Program-made: the position numbers and the translations under genes | Assembly: GCA_001466705.2 (NCBI GenBank) | Contig: LATX02000089.1 | Location: 620,001 to 684,000 of the forward strand | DNA length: 64,000 bases | Direction of reading: 5' to 3' | Source of the DNA: Moniliophthora roreri | Taxonomy: Eukaryota; Basidiomycota; Agaricomycetes; Agaricales; Marasmiaceae | Notes under the pieces: generated by a model | Seen by the model: only the letters and a program-made list of their open reading frames with translations | Told to the model about the DNA's origin: nothing | The model's database searches: none | Part shown: positions 21,589-33,971 of the stretch, in pieces | Layout of the letters: each line of letters starts with the position of its first letter | Position numbering within the stretch: the stretch's first letter is position 1

Positions 21589-24500
21589 AAACGGTGGAGA
21601 AAGATGATGCTTCCACCACCAATTATCATTTCACACTTTGTACTAGCTAAAATTGACTGCAATTCTATGCATCTTCCTCTGCAGTATAAAGTGGGAAATC
21701 AAACCATTGAAACTCAAGCGCTACTAGATTCAGAAGCAGGAGGAAAGTTTATCAGTCCAGCATCAGCCAGACAACTAGGAAAAAGATGGGAAAAACTCCC
21801 TGAACCAATCAAAGTGTTCAATGTAGATGGAACCCCAAATAAAACTGCTTGGATATCGCATGCAGTAGAATTGGATTTCCAAATACAAGGGAAAACCTTT
21901 AAGAAGAAATTCCTGGTCTCAGGAATAGGGGAAGAAGAGATGATTCTAGAACTTCCTTGGCTTCGGTTCCATAACCCCAGAATTGACTGGGAAACAGGAC
22001 AAATAGAATTTCCCCCAAAAAGGAAAATTTCGATCAAGCACTTTGTAGGGGTATTAGATAACACTCCAGCAGAAGTGCTTATCAGGGCCAAAATTATGGC
22101 ATCTCAAGAATTTGCCCAACAAAGGGAAGAAACCAAGAAAACCATTGAAGAATTAATTCCTCAGTATCTATTGGAATACAAAGATCGGTTTGAGAAAGGG
22201 AAATCAGAACACTTTCTGCCTTCTTGAACATATGACCATGCAATTGAACTCAAACCAGATTTTGTCCCCCAAAACTGCAAACTCTACCCACTCAGCCCAA
22301 TGGAGCAGCAAGAGCAAGACAAGTTTTTGGAAGAGAGCCTATGAAAAGAGTATATCAGGAATTCAAAGTCACCCATGGCATCTCTATTCTTCTTTGTGGC
22401 AAAAAAGGAGAAGGGAGCACTATAGCCAACACAAGATTACAGAGAACTCAACAAAGGAACAGTGAAGAATGCTTACCCACTACCTCTTGTTTTGGAGTTG
22501 ATGGACAAACGAAAAGAAGCTAAAGTGTTCACCAAGTTAGACTTATGAAATGGGTATAACAATGTCTGGATCAAGGATGGTGACCAATGGAAGGCTGCTT
22601 TTAAAACAAATAAAGGACTATTTGAACCAATAGTGATGTTCTTTGGACTTAGTAACTTGCTGGCTATGTTCTAAGCATTCATGAATGTCATACTTTCAGA
22701 CTTCATAGATGAAGGATGGTGTGTAGTCTACATGGACAACATCCTCATCTTTTCGAATGACCCTAAAGATTATCGGGAGCGAACTGAAAGGTTGTTACAA
22801 AGAATCTGGGAACATGACTTGTACCTGAAGCCGGAAAAATGTGAGTTTGATGTCAAGGAAATCGTCTTTTTGGGAATGGTCATCCGACCCAGATATATTG
22901 CCATGGATCCCATCAAACTCACAGGAATAGCTAAGTGGGAAGCTTCAAGAACAGTCAAAGGAGTACAGAGTTTCCTGGGATTCAGGAACTTCTATTGAAA
23001 ATTTATCAGGAGATATTCACATATAGCTAAACCCCTCCATGACCTTACAAAAAAGTTATCAAAGTTCAAATGGACTCAGGAATGTCAAACAGCTTTCGAT
23101 CTTCTAAAGAAGAAGTTTCTTTCTGAACCAGTTTTGATCATGCTGGATACTGACAAACCATTCGTAATTGAAGCTGACACATCTAAATGGGCAACTGGAG
23201 CTGTTCTACAACAGCAAGGACCAGACGGCGAATGGCACCCATGTGGGTACCTGTCGAAATCCTTCTCTCAAACAGAATGGAACTATGAAATCTACGATCA
23301 GGAACTATTCACCATAGTATGAGCTCTAACGGAGTGGTGACACTATCTGATGGGAGGAAAACATAAGGTTGTCATACTATCTGATTACAAAAACCTTATG
23401 TACTTCCAAACAGCACAAAAATTAAATTGAAGACAAGTGAGATGGAGCCTGTTTCTATCAGAATTCAACATAGCATTAGTACACATGCCAGGAAAGAATA
23501 TGGCACAGGCAGATGCTCTGTTGAGAAGGACAAACAAACAAGATGACAAAGAAAACAACAACAACAACATAATCCTTCTACCAGAGTGACTGTTTATACA
23601 AGGCATCAATCTGGAATTAGGAGAAGAAATAAGGAAGTGGCTAGGCTTGGACGATTTTCACAAGACAGCCTTGGAATCACTATTGGAACAAGGAGCACTG
23701 CTGATCAAGTCGGCACTCTGACTGGGAAATAAAGGAAGATTTATTACTCTTCCAAGGACAGGTATATGTACTGAACAATGTGGAACTATGACATTCTATT
23801 GTACAAGCCATTCACAAAGTACCCGGAGTAGGACACCCAGGACAGTGGAATACCTTGGAACAGGTACAATGGGACTTTTGGTGGCCAGAAATGGCTAAAT
23901 TCATCAAAAGTTTTGTTGATGGGTGTGTGCCATGCCAACAGATGAAGGTAAACACACATCTGACTAGGACACCAATCCAACCAATAAGACCAATTCCCAA
24001 TTCCTTTCTCTTCCAAATATGCACGATGGATCTGATCACAGACCTATCAGAAAGCAATAGGTCCAACTGTATTTTGGTCATGGTGGACCACTCCTCTACA
24101 AAGGGGGTAATTTTTACACCATGCACCAAGACAATTGATGCTATGGGAGTAGTGGAGATCTTGATCCAACATCTGTACAAAAGATTTGGACTCCCTGATC
24201 GCATTATCTCAGACCGAGACTCCAGATTTGCAGCAAAAGTCTTCCAAGAAATGGGAAAACAATTATCTGTGAAACATGTGATGAGCATGGCCTTCCATCC
24301 TCAAACAGATGGAGAAACTGAAAGGGTTAGCCAAGAGATTGAAGTGTATCTTCGAATCTTCTGTGCAAAAGAACAGACTCAATGGAAGGAGTTCCTACTG
24401 TTAGTGGAGTTTGCCCACAATACACTACGTACGAGGTGTTCTTTTAACATGGTTTTCTCATTGAGAAAACACTTGATCTTCTTGCAAAGAGAATTTTTAT

Positions 24501-25640
24501 AAAACCATATATAAATTCTAAATTTCAATTGTGTCCTCTCAACAAGAATATGCCTGGAGAATACTGAATTTTCAAATTCTGAGAATTGAAAGATAATACA
24601 ATATATTAGAATAATTTCCATACTGAGAAAACATTAAATTTTCTCTAGTTGAAGATCCTCAGAAAATGCTGATAAGATAAGATAAAAATTCCACATTTTC
24701 TATTGTGGGAAAGTCAGAGAAAACACTAGGAAAACACTAGGAAAATAGTAGGAAAATTATATGAAAACACTATATTTTAAAGCAGTTCTTAGATAGTTTT
24801 CATTTAGTTTTCCTTTTGTATTTAACATGTTTCCTTTAATATAAAATTCAAAATCTTATATTTGTTTTCTAAATGTTTTCTCACTATTTTATAAGGCAGA
24901 AAATTTAGTCTGGAAGCAAATATATAGCAGTATTCTGAGTGTATTTCCTTTGTATTAATAGCATTAAAAGAACACCTTGTATGTAGTGATAACAGAACCT
25001 ATTCAACTCTGAAGAAATCCCTGTTCTTCATGATGATGGGATATCACTCAAGACTGCTCCCCACTGTATTTATGAGAACAAGCATCCTATCGGTGGAGGA
25101 AAGGCTAACAGAATTAAAGAGAGTTCAAGAAGAAACAATGAGCCTATTGGAGCTGGCAAGACAACAAATGATAAGAAGAGAAAAACAGAAGTTGGACACT
25201 TTTGAAACAGGACAGAAGGTATGGCTTGAAGGAAAAAACCTGGTCATAGGATACCCATCAAAGAAGTTAGCTCTGAAACAAGAAGGGCCCTTCTTGATAG
25301 CTGAAGTAATGGGACTGGTGACATACAGACTGGAGCTTCCTTATCAATGGAAGATACATCCAGTGTTTCATGCCACGTTACTATCCCCATATAAACAGAC
25401 AGAAGCGCATGGACCAAGCTTTACGGAACCCCCACCAGACCTGATTGAAGGGTTCGAAGAGTATGAGGTAGACGCAATCATTGGACATAGGCCAAAGAGG
25501 TGACCCTGAGAATTTCTAGTATCGTACATGGGGTACGACTCCTCGCATAACTGCTGGATTGAAACTGAAGGAATGGTCAACTGCATGGATCTTTATAAAG
25601 AGTTATATAAAGAAGTACAGATTACACCCTCGAAATCCCA
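21589..25640 (+). pseudogene. pol: pol polyprotein: protease, RT, RNase H, integrase, chromodomain
   Basis: The protease (near 21720) reads ALLDSEAGGKF where DSGA is expected, losing the Gly next to the catalytic Asp. RT (about 22230-22990) includes [30 protein letters not shown] and [10 protein letters not shown], where YMDD has become YMDN. RNase H (23130-23520) includes VIEADTSKWATGAVL and PGKNMAQADALL. Integrase (23810-24420) has an HHCC finger, CTMDLITDL, ISDRDSRF and TDGETERVSQEIE, keeping D-D-E. It is split at 24423-24988 by CACTA copy 2 and resumes with MMGYHSRLLPTV and GQKVWLEGKNL. The chromodomain begins at EYEVDAIIGHR (25460) and ends LYKELYK. RT/RNase H and integrase lie in different frames, with at least eight internal stops, mostly TGA at Arg. 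Confidence 0.9.
24423..24988. mobile_element. Non-autonomous CACTA-type element, copy 2
   Basis: 566 bp inserted in the integrase region. The left end is CACTACGTACGAGGTGTTC and the right end GAACACCTTGTATGTAGTG. It is flanked by the 3-bp duplication ATA (24420-24422, 24989-24991). It is clearly the same family as copy 1 over most of its length, with different internal deletions. Removing it and one ATA rejoins the integrase. No ORF. Confidence 0.88.
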
Positions 25641-25654
25641 TCTCCATCTCCTAA

Positions 25655-26990
25655 CATGTCTACCAATGTGTCTGCTTCCACTTCTGCTTCTGCTTCTGTT
25701 GCTAGTGGCCAAGCACCTGGACTCCCTAGCCCAACTCCGACTGAAGCTGGAGAAGGAAGATATGGTGAAAATATCACCTACTATCACAGCCTGCAACCAA
25801 ACCCCTATCAACTCCTTCACCTCTTCAACTCCTAACAGTATGACCAGACCATCCGAAATGCAGCTAATCCTGACAACCAACTGGAACCCACAGTCAAAAG
25901 CTTGTTTTTCTTATAGGCCCAATGTGAATTACTCTCCAAGGTCGCTGAGAGTTGTGACCTTGAAATTGCTAATCAGGTCCTCTTTGCTTGCAACTACAGG
26001 TTAAGTCTAGAAGGGCCTGTCACGGTACCATCCATGTTCTCTTACCATCCACATCTATCCATGCCTCCCTCTGCAGATCCCCAAGCAGCTTCCAAATATC
26101 TTGACCTGAATACTTTCAGTGTTCTTGACCAACTCAGACGATGAACTGACAGAAACGGATACCCCCAACCAAACCTTCAGGAACAAATCTCCTCCTCTCC
26201 TTCACAAACCACCAAACCCACTCTCAACTACTCCCTTCTTTATCCTGAGCCCACTCCTGATCCTGATGTTAAACTGAAAATTGAGCACTCCCTCTGAAGA
26301 GTCCCTGCCCTCGACACCCTCACCAATGGTCCAGTTTCATCCTCACGTAGAGGAAGATGTGGTGGTTAGAGAAAGGGAAGGGGACGAGGAGAACCAACCC
26401 CTGCCATCTCCACACCCATCCATACCCAAAATACTCAACAACCCCCAACAGAAAGACAGATCACTGCCACTGATGCCATCAGAGATGTGGATGGACTGTG
26501 CCTCTGCCTTGTGTGTGAACTGGACCACCATCTCCCCCGAGACTGCCCGAGCTACTTTTGCAGGCGATGCTTCCTCTATGTGCCTGGACATATCACTGCA
26601 GGGTGTATGCTCCGAAGATGGTCTATGTGACTTTCACATGAAAGGACTGGTCCAGATAGTAGTGCTCTTTCAGACCATAACGATTATGATGATGACGGAT
26701 ACAACAATCACAATAGAGAACAATAATTGGAGTTTCATTGTGGAAACAGAAGGTGAAAGAAGGGAGTTCCTATTCATGGGGGTAAATCCAAAAAAGGTAT
26801 GGCTAGCTGATGTCAAGAAAGGGGTTGAGGAAAGAATGAAAAAAGGATGGCAACTAGGGGTATCTCAAGGTAGTACCATGGCGGAAGTCGAGACAGAACA
26901 GGAGGAGCTGGGAGATGAGGGTGGACAATGACCAGCTGTTCAGGTGGACTCCAGACAAATCTCAGGACTATAATGGAGAATTGTACAGCG
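25655..26990 (+). pseudogene. Extra 3' ORF of the gypsy element with zinc-knuckle remains
   Basis: After the chromodomain the element carries about 1.3 kb more coding-like sequence before the 3' LTR. It starts MSTNVSASTSASASVASGQA (25655) and continues with DNQLEPTVKSLFF and ESCDLEIANQVLF, broken by TGA and TAA. A cysteine/histidine cluster is readable near 26497-26580 (CLVCELDHHLPRDC, CRRC, PGHITAGC). A C-terminal part (WSFIVETEGERREF to EELGDEGGQ, stop 26931) is in another frame. Similar extra zinc-knuckle ORFs occur downstream of pol in mushroom gypsy elements. The function is unknown, possibly a second nucleic-acid-binding Gag-like protein. Frames change several times, so boundaries are approximate. 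Confidence 0.5.
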
Positions 26991-27044
26991 ACGGAAAATC
27001 CTAGACTGTCTAGAGCTGGAATCCAGACCTTAACAGGAGGGTAA

Positions 27045-27468
27045 TGTTACAAATTCCCCTTATTGTTACTTATGCTTGTCTTTCCCTTGGACTTATTACA
27101 CATTCCCAGCTCCCTTTTTATCTCTATCATATGCTTCTCTTTCCATCGGACCAGTACATGTTCCCAGCCCCCTTTTTTATCTCTTGTGTAAGATTCATAT
27201 GCTGACAACATCACTATTTATCAGTAATCACTGACTTCCTCGCTATATCCATATGTAGAGTAAGAACATTTGGTTGTACCTATTTAAGTGCTCAAGCAGA
27301 GACTGGATCTCTAGCTTGATCTAGTTAATTCATAAACTTGTGTCTTAAGCTGAGATAAGAGGAACTCTGAACTTCAACAACCATTGAATGAACTCAAACT
27401 TGAACTTGTTGATACTTCAACTCCCTTAGTTGAAGTAGTAGTGGGATTACTACACAAGTAACATAACA
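27045..27468 (+). repeat. 3' LTR of the gypsy element
   Basis: 424 bp, beginning TGTTAC and ending ATAACA, preceded by the purine-rich AACAGGAGGGTAA (polypurine-tract position). It preserves the empty site of CACTA copy 1. CTAAC follows as the target duplication. Confidence 0.95.
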
Positions 27469-27473
27469 CTAAC

Positions 27474-29450
27474 TCAGGTTGTTGTGTAAGTGTGGATCAG
27501 CATGATCAGAGTTGCTGCACTTAGAATGCCAACTAAACTCTTAGCTAGGTTGATTCTCTCTTATTGAAGCAATCTACTTCAAGGGGTTCACCTCCAGAGG
27601 AGTATATATGGGTTTAAAAGAGTTTATATCACAAACACACACACAAAACACAAAGAACACAGTGCACAAAGCACAAACACAAGAGCTACAGTCCCATCAA
27701 AAGACTCAGTAGCCAATATAGTCTGACTCTATGGAGTTTAAGACTTCCTTAAGACAACTACAGCACACAGTGTACTGGAAAAGGTCCTAGACCAATTTCT
27801 ACAAAGAGCTCAGTGCAGGCACACCCCTTGCTAAGACTCTAAGTGTGTCACAACCTGATACCCAACACAGGCCACACTCTAAGTGCCCAAGGCTCCTTCT
27901 TGGTGTAAAGTGTCTCTTAGAAAAGTGCTACAATGCACTTAAGATGTTATTCTTAGTCTCTTACGACACAAGTTTGTTATCAGATTCTATCTCTCTGGAG
28001 TCACTCAGAACCAATCTCCAGGGCCTGAAGTGAGGAAGCAAAACTGGAATGGCACACAAATCTATACATCAAACAAACTTTTCATGTATTCACAATCAGA
28101 GGGGGCAGAGTTACTTGAGTATATATGAATATCTAGCTGTCCTTATATATGGTCCAGGGAATATATCTACAGAAAAATATAACTAATGTCCAATAATTCA
28201 GGAAATGATAAATGAGTGACTGAGATACTAAAAGAGGGAATATTCAGATGTCACAGAGTCTGGCCACTAGGGTATCTGACCATATCCACATGGGTATCTA
28301 CGTCTCCAGGCATTCTGGACTCTATAATTTGTATTTTCTCTTTTCTAAGTTGGGTATCTACAAGCAGATGGCTGTATCCATCCTGTCTCTTTACAGCATT
28401 TCCCTTTCTAGTATCCACACATTGGCAGAGGCCTAGATGCCAAAGTTTCCAAGGTTGGAACACACTGTTACTGTTCCTATCTCCTTCAACAATCCATGCT
28501 TGGTCTTATTTAGGACTTCTTATGCATTAGATATTCTTCTTATGTCTCATTGTATCTGTCTGTAGGTAGTGGATGTCCTTTGGAAGTGATTTCCTTCTTT
28601 CTGAGATGACTTTGTACCTAGTTAGTTTATCTTGTACTGTTTAGCTGCCAGTGCACTCTTTATTAAGAGACCACCTGCTTTGACTTTGATCTGTATATTG
28701 ACTTTGGAGGGGGATCATTCTGTGATCATTCCTGTTCTAAGTTGTCTTTCTGTTTTGATGTCTCCTCTAAGTACCTCTGTACTGTTTGACTGCAGGTTGC
28801 ACTTTGCAGATATCATAGAAAGGTAAAATAGAAATTAAAATCCCATTGATAGCACTTTGAGAGCTTGATTAACTAGCCAATGCATTCATTGGGCCATAGT
28901 TAGGTTCCCTACAGGTTTCAGGAGTAATCCATTTTGGATCTGATACCTAGATAAGTCAGAAAGTACAGCTTCAACACCTCTGTATAGTGTATCATATAGC
29001 TCTTCATACTTTCCAAGGTACCATAGCTTCTCTGAGGCAATGACTAGCAGACTGGGCTCACTCTAGTCCTTATTACCTGTTATCTTGTGTCATATTAAAG
29101 TGTTCCAATTCAAACGTAGTGTAAAATGAATAAAAGTGGGTTTTTTCTAGGTTCAACATATTAGTGGGCTGGCAATCTGATTGCACCAGTATTAATACAG
29201 ATTCACATGTGTCTGTCTTCCCACAGTTCCAATATGGTGTTAAAAAAGCAGGGACTTGTCAGATTACTTCAAGTCCCTGTCCTATCACTGCTAATCTTGC
29301 TGGTATATATTATTGTTCCAGGACATGGATACAAGGCTCATTGTGGTTGGGTATGTCTTTTCACATCCTGTAAGTTGACTTGCATAAATGATAATCATGT
29401 CTTGCAGATTTCTTCTCTGCCTCTTATTTCCTGTGTTTACCTTCGAGCTT
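27474..29450. other. CpG-poor stretch without a supported gene
   Basis: AT-rich, low-CpG sequence that continues the 17240-19060 stretch across the gypsy insertion. It contains an A/C-rich simple tract at about 27629-27690. Open frames are short and without domains. Probably older decayed mobile DNA. Confidence 0.5.
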
Positions 29451-29454
29451 AGGG

Positions 29455-30374
29455 TCCCCATGATGGTCATTGTCAATGTCCCGGCAACTGGAAGCTGGAC
29501 ACACATTATTGGGGACCCCCACAACTTTTCTTTCATTCTCAATACTCAAGATCAAGCAGGGAATGGGAGAACTCTCAGAAATTCTCATTTCTATGACAGC
29601 TTCGAAGTTTCAAATGACTTGAATATCACCTGCACCAATGAAGGGTAAGTCATTGAGCACAATATATGAATGCTTATATCAATGATGATCATCTCAGAAT
29701 GTATTAAATAGGAGTAAGATATTTGGATGATTCCGCCTTGTACATTCCTGCTCCAAATTTTTGCACCTTTGTTTCTTTTCTGAAGCTGCAGGAAAGGCCA
29801 GAGAATGAGACCTTTGTTACCAGTGCTAACATCATGGCCATTGCAAATTCTGCAACTAGTGCATTATCTACCTCAATGTAAGTAGTCATAGACTCAGAAT
29901 ATGCGATACTTCACTGATCACAGTCATCAGCTTTGCCACAACAGTTAGTCTGAGCAGATCAACCTCAGCCCTGTTGCCAACACCAGAAATGTCAAAAGTT
30001 GACACCAGTTTGGGAGTCTCAGGCACCCAGACTGTCATATCATCTAGTCTCTAAATTTCAACTGATAATTTCTTAGGAAGCACACTGCTCTAGCAGCTGG
30101 GGTCACACTTGAAGTTGTTATTATTCTTCTCATACTTGCTGCAATCTTATTCTGGAGATGGAAACATTATATTGGTTTGCATCTGTAATCTCCACTGTGT
30201 ATATGCTCAATTTTATTTTCCTTAGAATGTTGCATCAGTGCACCTGCAACTTTGGTAATTGGAACGAATAAGTTGGACTCAACCAGGGTAACACCTTTCA
30301 ACCTTGGAGTGGGGAGCAACAGCCTGACTTCATCACAAGGGAAGGCCTCTTCTGTGATGAACTTGAATGAATGA
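29455..30374 (+). pseudogene. Decayed single-pass membrane protein gene
   Basis: Separate plus-strand pieces resemble exons of the common mushroom family with a secreted beta-sandwich-like domain and one helix: an extracellular piece (IIGDPHNFSFILNTQDQAGN, from 29464), a Ser/Thr-rich piece (TSANIMAIANSATSALSTS, near 29820), a membrane helix (LEVVIILLILAAILFWRWKH, near 30090-30165) and a tail (TRVTPFNLGVGSNSLTSSQG) ending at TGA 30372-30374. GT and AG dinucleotides fit between the pieces, but no intact start or complete frame could be built. The low CpG content matches the surrounding transposon DNA, so I take it as a silenced, mutated gene copy. Confidence 0.4.
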
Positions 30375-32509
30375 AACATCCACCCCACCAAGCTATATAC
30401 TCATACTGTCAACACAATGTCTGCTCTCACCATGGGATGCTTGTTCTATTCTGCCACTGTATTGTAGATCAATAGTTTCCAATATGTTGCCTTCAGTGTA
30501 TTCACGACCACTTTCCAGAAATTGAAAGCATATTGTTTGTCTGATGTAGAGCTGTGAGCCATTACCATATACAGTAATGGCTGTCAACTTGATGGTAATT
30601 TGACAGTGTTCAGCAGACTGTTCCTGTACCATATCATGGTTAGTCTGAACCTTTGACAGTATGGGACAGTAGTACAGACAGCCATATACAGTGATACAGT
30701 GTGTATAGTGGAAGAAATGATATTATTTGACATAAGCTCAGTGTGCCTAGTGTTTGTACATGGTAGTGATTTAGTCAGAGGGGGTGGATGGCAAATGTAT
30801 GTGATTTGCTTGCAGATAAGGTCGGTCTTGAGTGTCCTTCAAGGCATATAATCTATGTGATATTAAGTAGCACAGTTCCCATGGTCAGAAGTTCACATGA
30901 GAATGCATGAATTTTTGGCCTGAAGAAGACTTCATAGTTAGTATATATAGTGTATGCAGCATGTCAAGATAGACTAAGGATGAGATATGCACCTTTTGGA
31001 GTTGAGAGTCCCTCAAATTATCTCCAAGCATAGATCATTTGCACCCTTCCCATGAATGAGGCTTTGCAGAAGGTCCAGGACCGGAAGACATGCAATGAAA
31101 AGGCTGACCACAATGAGGAATGACGTGTCAGTGATCATGGGAATGCACAACCCCATATATATGGCCATGCTGGCCATCCACAGTACAGCACTTTATGGTC
31201 TCCTTCACCCTCAACACTGTACCATACAAAGGTGCCAAAATTATTGCAACAGTATGGTACCCATAACTGTAAAGCCATTACCATATCACCCATCTGTACA
31301 GCAACGGTTCACAGCCCTAGTCTGATGTCAGAGACATTGTATGCACTCTAGTCATATGTGGTGTAATGGATTTCACAGAAAAAATTGATACCTGATTACA
31401 AGGCAACTGTAGTGAAGAGATAGGTGTACTCAACCTAATGATTTCACCACTGGGATTTACTGTCTCCATCCTCTTCTTACTGACACTCTATTCATTGTCT
31501 TCTTCAGACCCTCACTTCACTAGTATGAGCTTTATTGGCTTCATCTTCCATATTGACATCAATCACAACAGGTGCTCCAATTTGAAAGAGGCTTCCAGCT
31601 TCTGCAGCTCTGAAAGAGGAAACCACTTCTGTGGAATACTGCTGAACACTGATGCCAAGGGCAGCATGTACAACAATAAGTGTTGGAGCTATGCCCTATC
31701 CACAAATATAGTCAGAATGATTATGTGTGGTAAAGGTCAACTTATGGCGGCTTGAATGAGCAGGGAATATATGTTGTACACAACTGTCTTGTGGCAACTA
31801 TACACAATAAGGTGAATGATGATGAGTATCAGATATATAATTCCAGACTCAAGTCTGGGTGAAATGCATTAGAAGAGGTTGACAAGCTACATTCAGATGT
31901 GGAACTCACATGATTGTGATCGTTCAATTGTAGTACCTCTCAACATAATCACCAAGCCTGGCATGAGACTCTTGAGTGATTCACCAAAGCCTTCCAGCTG
32001 TTGGACAATCGGCATATGTTGAGTTTGGACAAAAGACAGACTTACCAATTGACAAGGTGAGAATGACATTGAACACTGTATTCACAACCAGAGCAATGCC
32101 AAATGCCATGTTTCACTTGACTGCAAGCTTGTTCTGATGTGAATCTGATTTTGTTATGCTAAGAGCGATAGAGGGTCTGACTAGAAGCACTGGCAGAGGA
32201 TGAGCCTTATAATGTGGAGGGAAGAGAGAATACATGCACAGTTTACAGCACAGGAAGAAAGGATAGGAATTATTAAAACCCATCTTCTTGAGTTCCATGT
32301 AACATAGAATCGATGTATCTGAAAAAGAGAATGAGAAATGCATATGATTGGTAAGGTCATAAGCAAGTCATAAGCTCAAGCTCACCAGGATGGTGTCAGC
32401 GACCACACTGCAATATCAGTCAGTCAAGTTACAACAATAGATGAGATGTGTGCTCACTTTCCAAAGCAATGGGTAAAAAACATAATGATTCTACCGAACA
32501 ATATGAATC
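30375..32509. other. CpG-poor stretch without a supported gene
   Basis: No intact gene. One minus-strand run near 31720-31560 (VHAALGISVQQYSTEVVSSF, then RAAEAGSLFQIGAPVVIDVN) reads like protein but has no start, no recognisable family, and stops on both sides. Composition matches the transposon island. Confidence 0.4.
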
Positions 32510-32517
32510 AGGTTATG

Positions 32518-33223
32518 CAAGGGGGTGGCAGGATCAGAATTACCGGTTCCAAGGAGGGGGGGGGAGTGTCTGAACTTCATTAAAAATTTTTTGGACCTCA
32601 CCTGAAATAGGCTTCCAACAGGCTCTAGATCCTCCAAGGTATTGTATTATGGTGTAGAATATGCTGTTTTGAGTGTCTGGAGACTGTTCCAATACCTCAA
32701 GGCAACATGAGGTCGATTAACAACTTGCCACATGGGCCATCAGGGTCGGATGGCAAGTACAAGTCCATTTTCTGGCGTTGTAACTTTCTGGGCTAACAGA
32801 TGATGAGAACAAGCGGCGGAACGAACCAAACAAAATGATCTATCAAGATCTATCAGACCACAACTTTCCCACCCATCTATACCTTCCATAGGAAAAATTG
32901 GCAGAAGAAGACGAATCCTCGTAAACTACAGCTGCTTTGTTGCTGATGTCATGGCTGGGTTGCATAGAGGGCCACTGAAAGTGATGAGAAGGGTTTGAAG
33001 CACATTTTGGCAAAGGATAGCAGGAATTCAGGTGAGAGCCATGGTCATCTCCCGCAAGAAGACTCTAACCACTGCGAGCAGTGATGCTGACATTTCCCTT
33101 TTTGGAAATGCATGGGAATAACATACCCAGTAAGGCAGGAAGGGGGGGGGGTGGTACTACCCCCTCTCAGCCTTAAAAAATTTTTCGACCTCATACACTA
33201 ATTAAGGTCTTGCCACCCCCTTG
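32518..33223. repeat. 0.7-kb repeat, copy 1
   Basis: 706 bp with terminal inverted repeats and G-rich/C-rich subterminal tracts (GGAGGGGGGG and ACTACCCCCTC) next to inverted AAAATTTTTT-containing blocks. It differs from copy 2 mainly in homopolymer lengths and a few substitutions. No ORF. Confidence 0.85.
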
Positions 33224-33596
33224 GGTCATTCTGTGTTCAGTTCGGGCTTCCGGGTTCTTTGCTACTCCTTCGCCATAAATTTGGTCTTACTATCCCTCCC
33301 TCACGCTATCGGAGCTCAACACGTGAAGGTTCATGAGTATGCTGTTAGAGGGAATGCTGTTACATGTTGATGCTAAAAGGGCCGCGTACTTTGATCTCTG
33401 ATGAAATATCAAGACACGACGTAGTCCAGGTTTTCGCTGCAGGGGGGTGTACCTCGGCTTTAATCCCAGCAGTCAGTGTTCATCATTCATGGGCTCAATC
33501 GCTACGCACTCCTCCGCCTTCAGCAGACTGGCGTAGACGCTGTTACATCGCTACCATTTGGAACTACATCAGCAAAATGGACACCTAAATATAATA

Positions 33597-33845
33597 AATT
33601 ATAATGTATTTTGCTGATTTTAGTCCATTGTAATAGATTAAAATCAAGCAATGCTATTACAATACATTAAAATGCATTAAAATGAGACTGGTGTTATTAT
33701 AATCCATTAAAATACAATAAAATGGGATGGTATTATTATAGTACATTAAAATGCAATAAAATAGGATGGTATTATTATAGTGTATTAAAATGCAATAAAA
33801 TGAGACAGAGTTATTATAATGTAGTAAAATAGATTGTAACAGAGG
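33597..33845. repeat. AT-rich 39-bp minisatellite
   Basis: About four to five imperfect copies of a 39-bp unit built on CATTAAAATGCAATAAAAT followed by GGATGGTATTATTATAG. It lies between the two 0.7-kb repeats. The 13-codon periodicity of the minus-strand translation confirms the unit length, but that frame is not a gene. Confidence 0.8.
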
Positions 33846-33971
33846 CAATCAAAACAGTGCATTTTTATGCCTTCCAGAGGACAGGGAGAGGACTCTATAA
33901 AGTGAAGGGAAGCTTTTGGTTGGGGATTTGATCAATAGAAACAGCAAGGGGGTGGAGATAGGTCTTTTGAG

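Larger units (their letters stand above)
19066..27468 (+). mobile_element. Ty3/gypsy LTR retrotransposon (chromovirus), degenerate
   Basis: The element starts TGTTACAAATT and ends TAACATAACA. It is flanked by the 5-bp target duplication CTAAC (19061-19065 and 27469-27473). Domain order is gag with a CCHC knuckle, protease, reverse transcriptase, RNase H, integrase, chromodomain, then an extra 3' ORF. This is the Ty3/gypsy order, and the chromodomain places it among chromoviruses. The LTRs differ at about 20 of 424 positions by eye, almost all transitions, so it is not very recent. Two CACTA-type elements have inserted into it. Numerous TGA stops, a changed RT motif (YMDN) and a changed protease motif (DSEA) make it non-autonomous. 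Confidence 0.95.

Noticed and set aside
22500..23450. TGA read as tryptophan (alternative genetic code) in the gypsy pol
   Set aside because: The TGA codons fall at positions normally Arg, not Trp. Trp is encoded by TGG nearby, and host genes use TGA as stop.
26281..26931. 216-aa open frame in the gypsy 3' region taken as an intact gene
   Set aside because: The Cys/His cluster and other conserved-looking parts lie in other frames, so this frame is a mixture of real and shadow sequence in a decayed ORF.
33657..33848. 63-aa minus-strand frame with a 13-residue repeat
   Set aside because: A by-product of the 39-bp AT-rich minisatellite.
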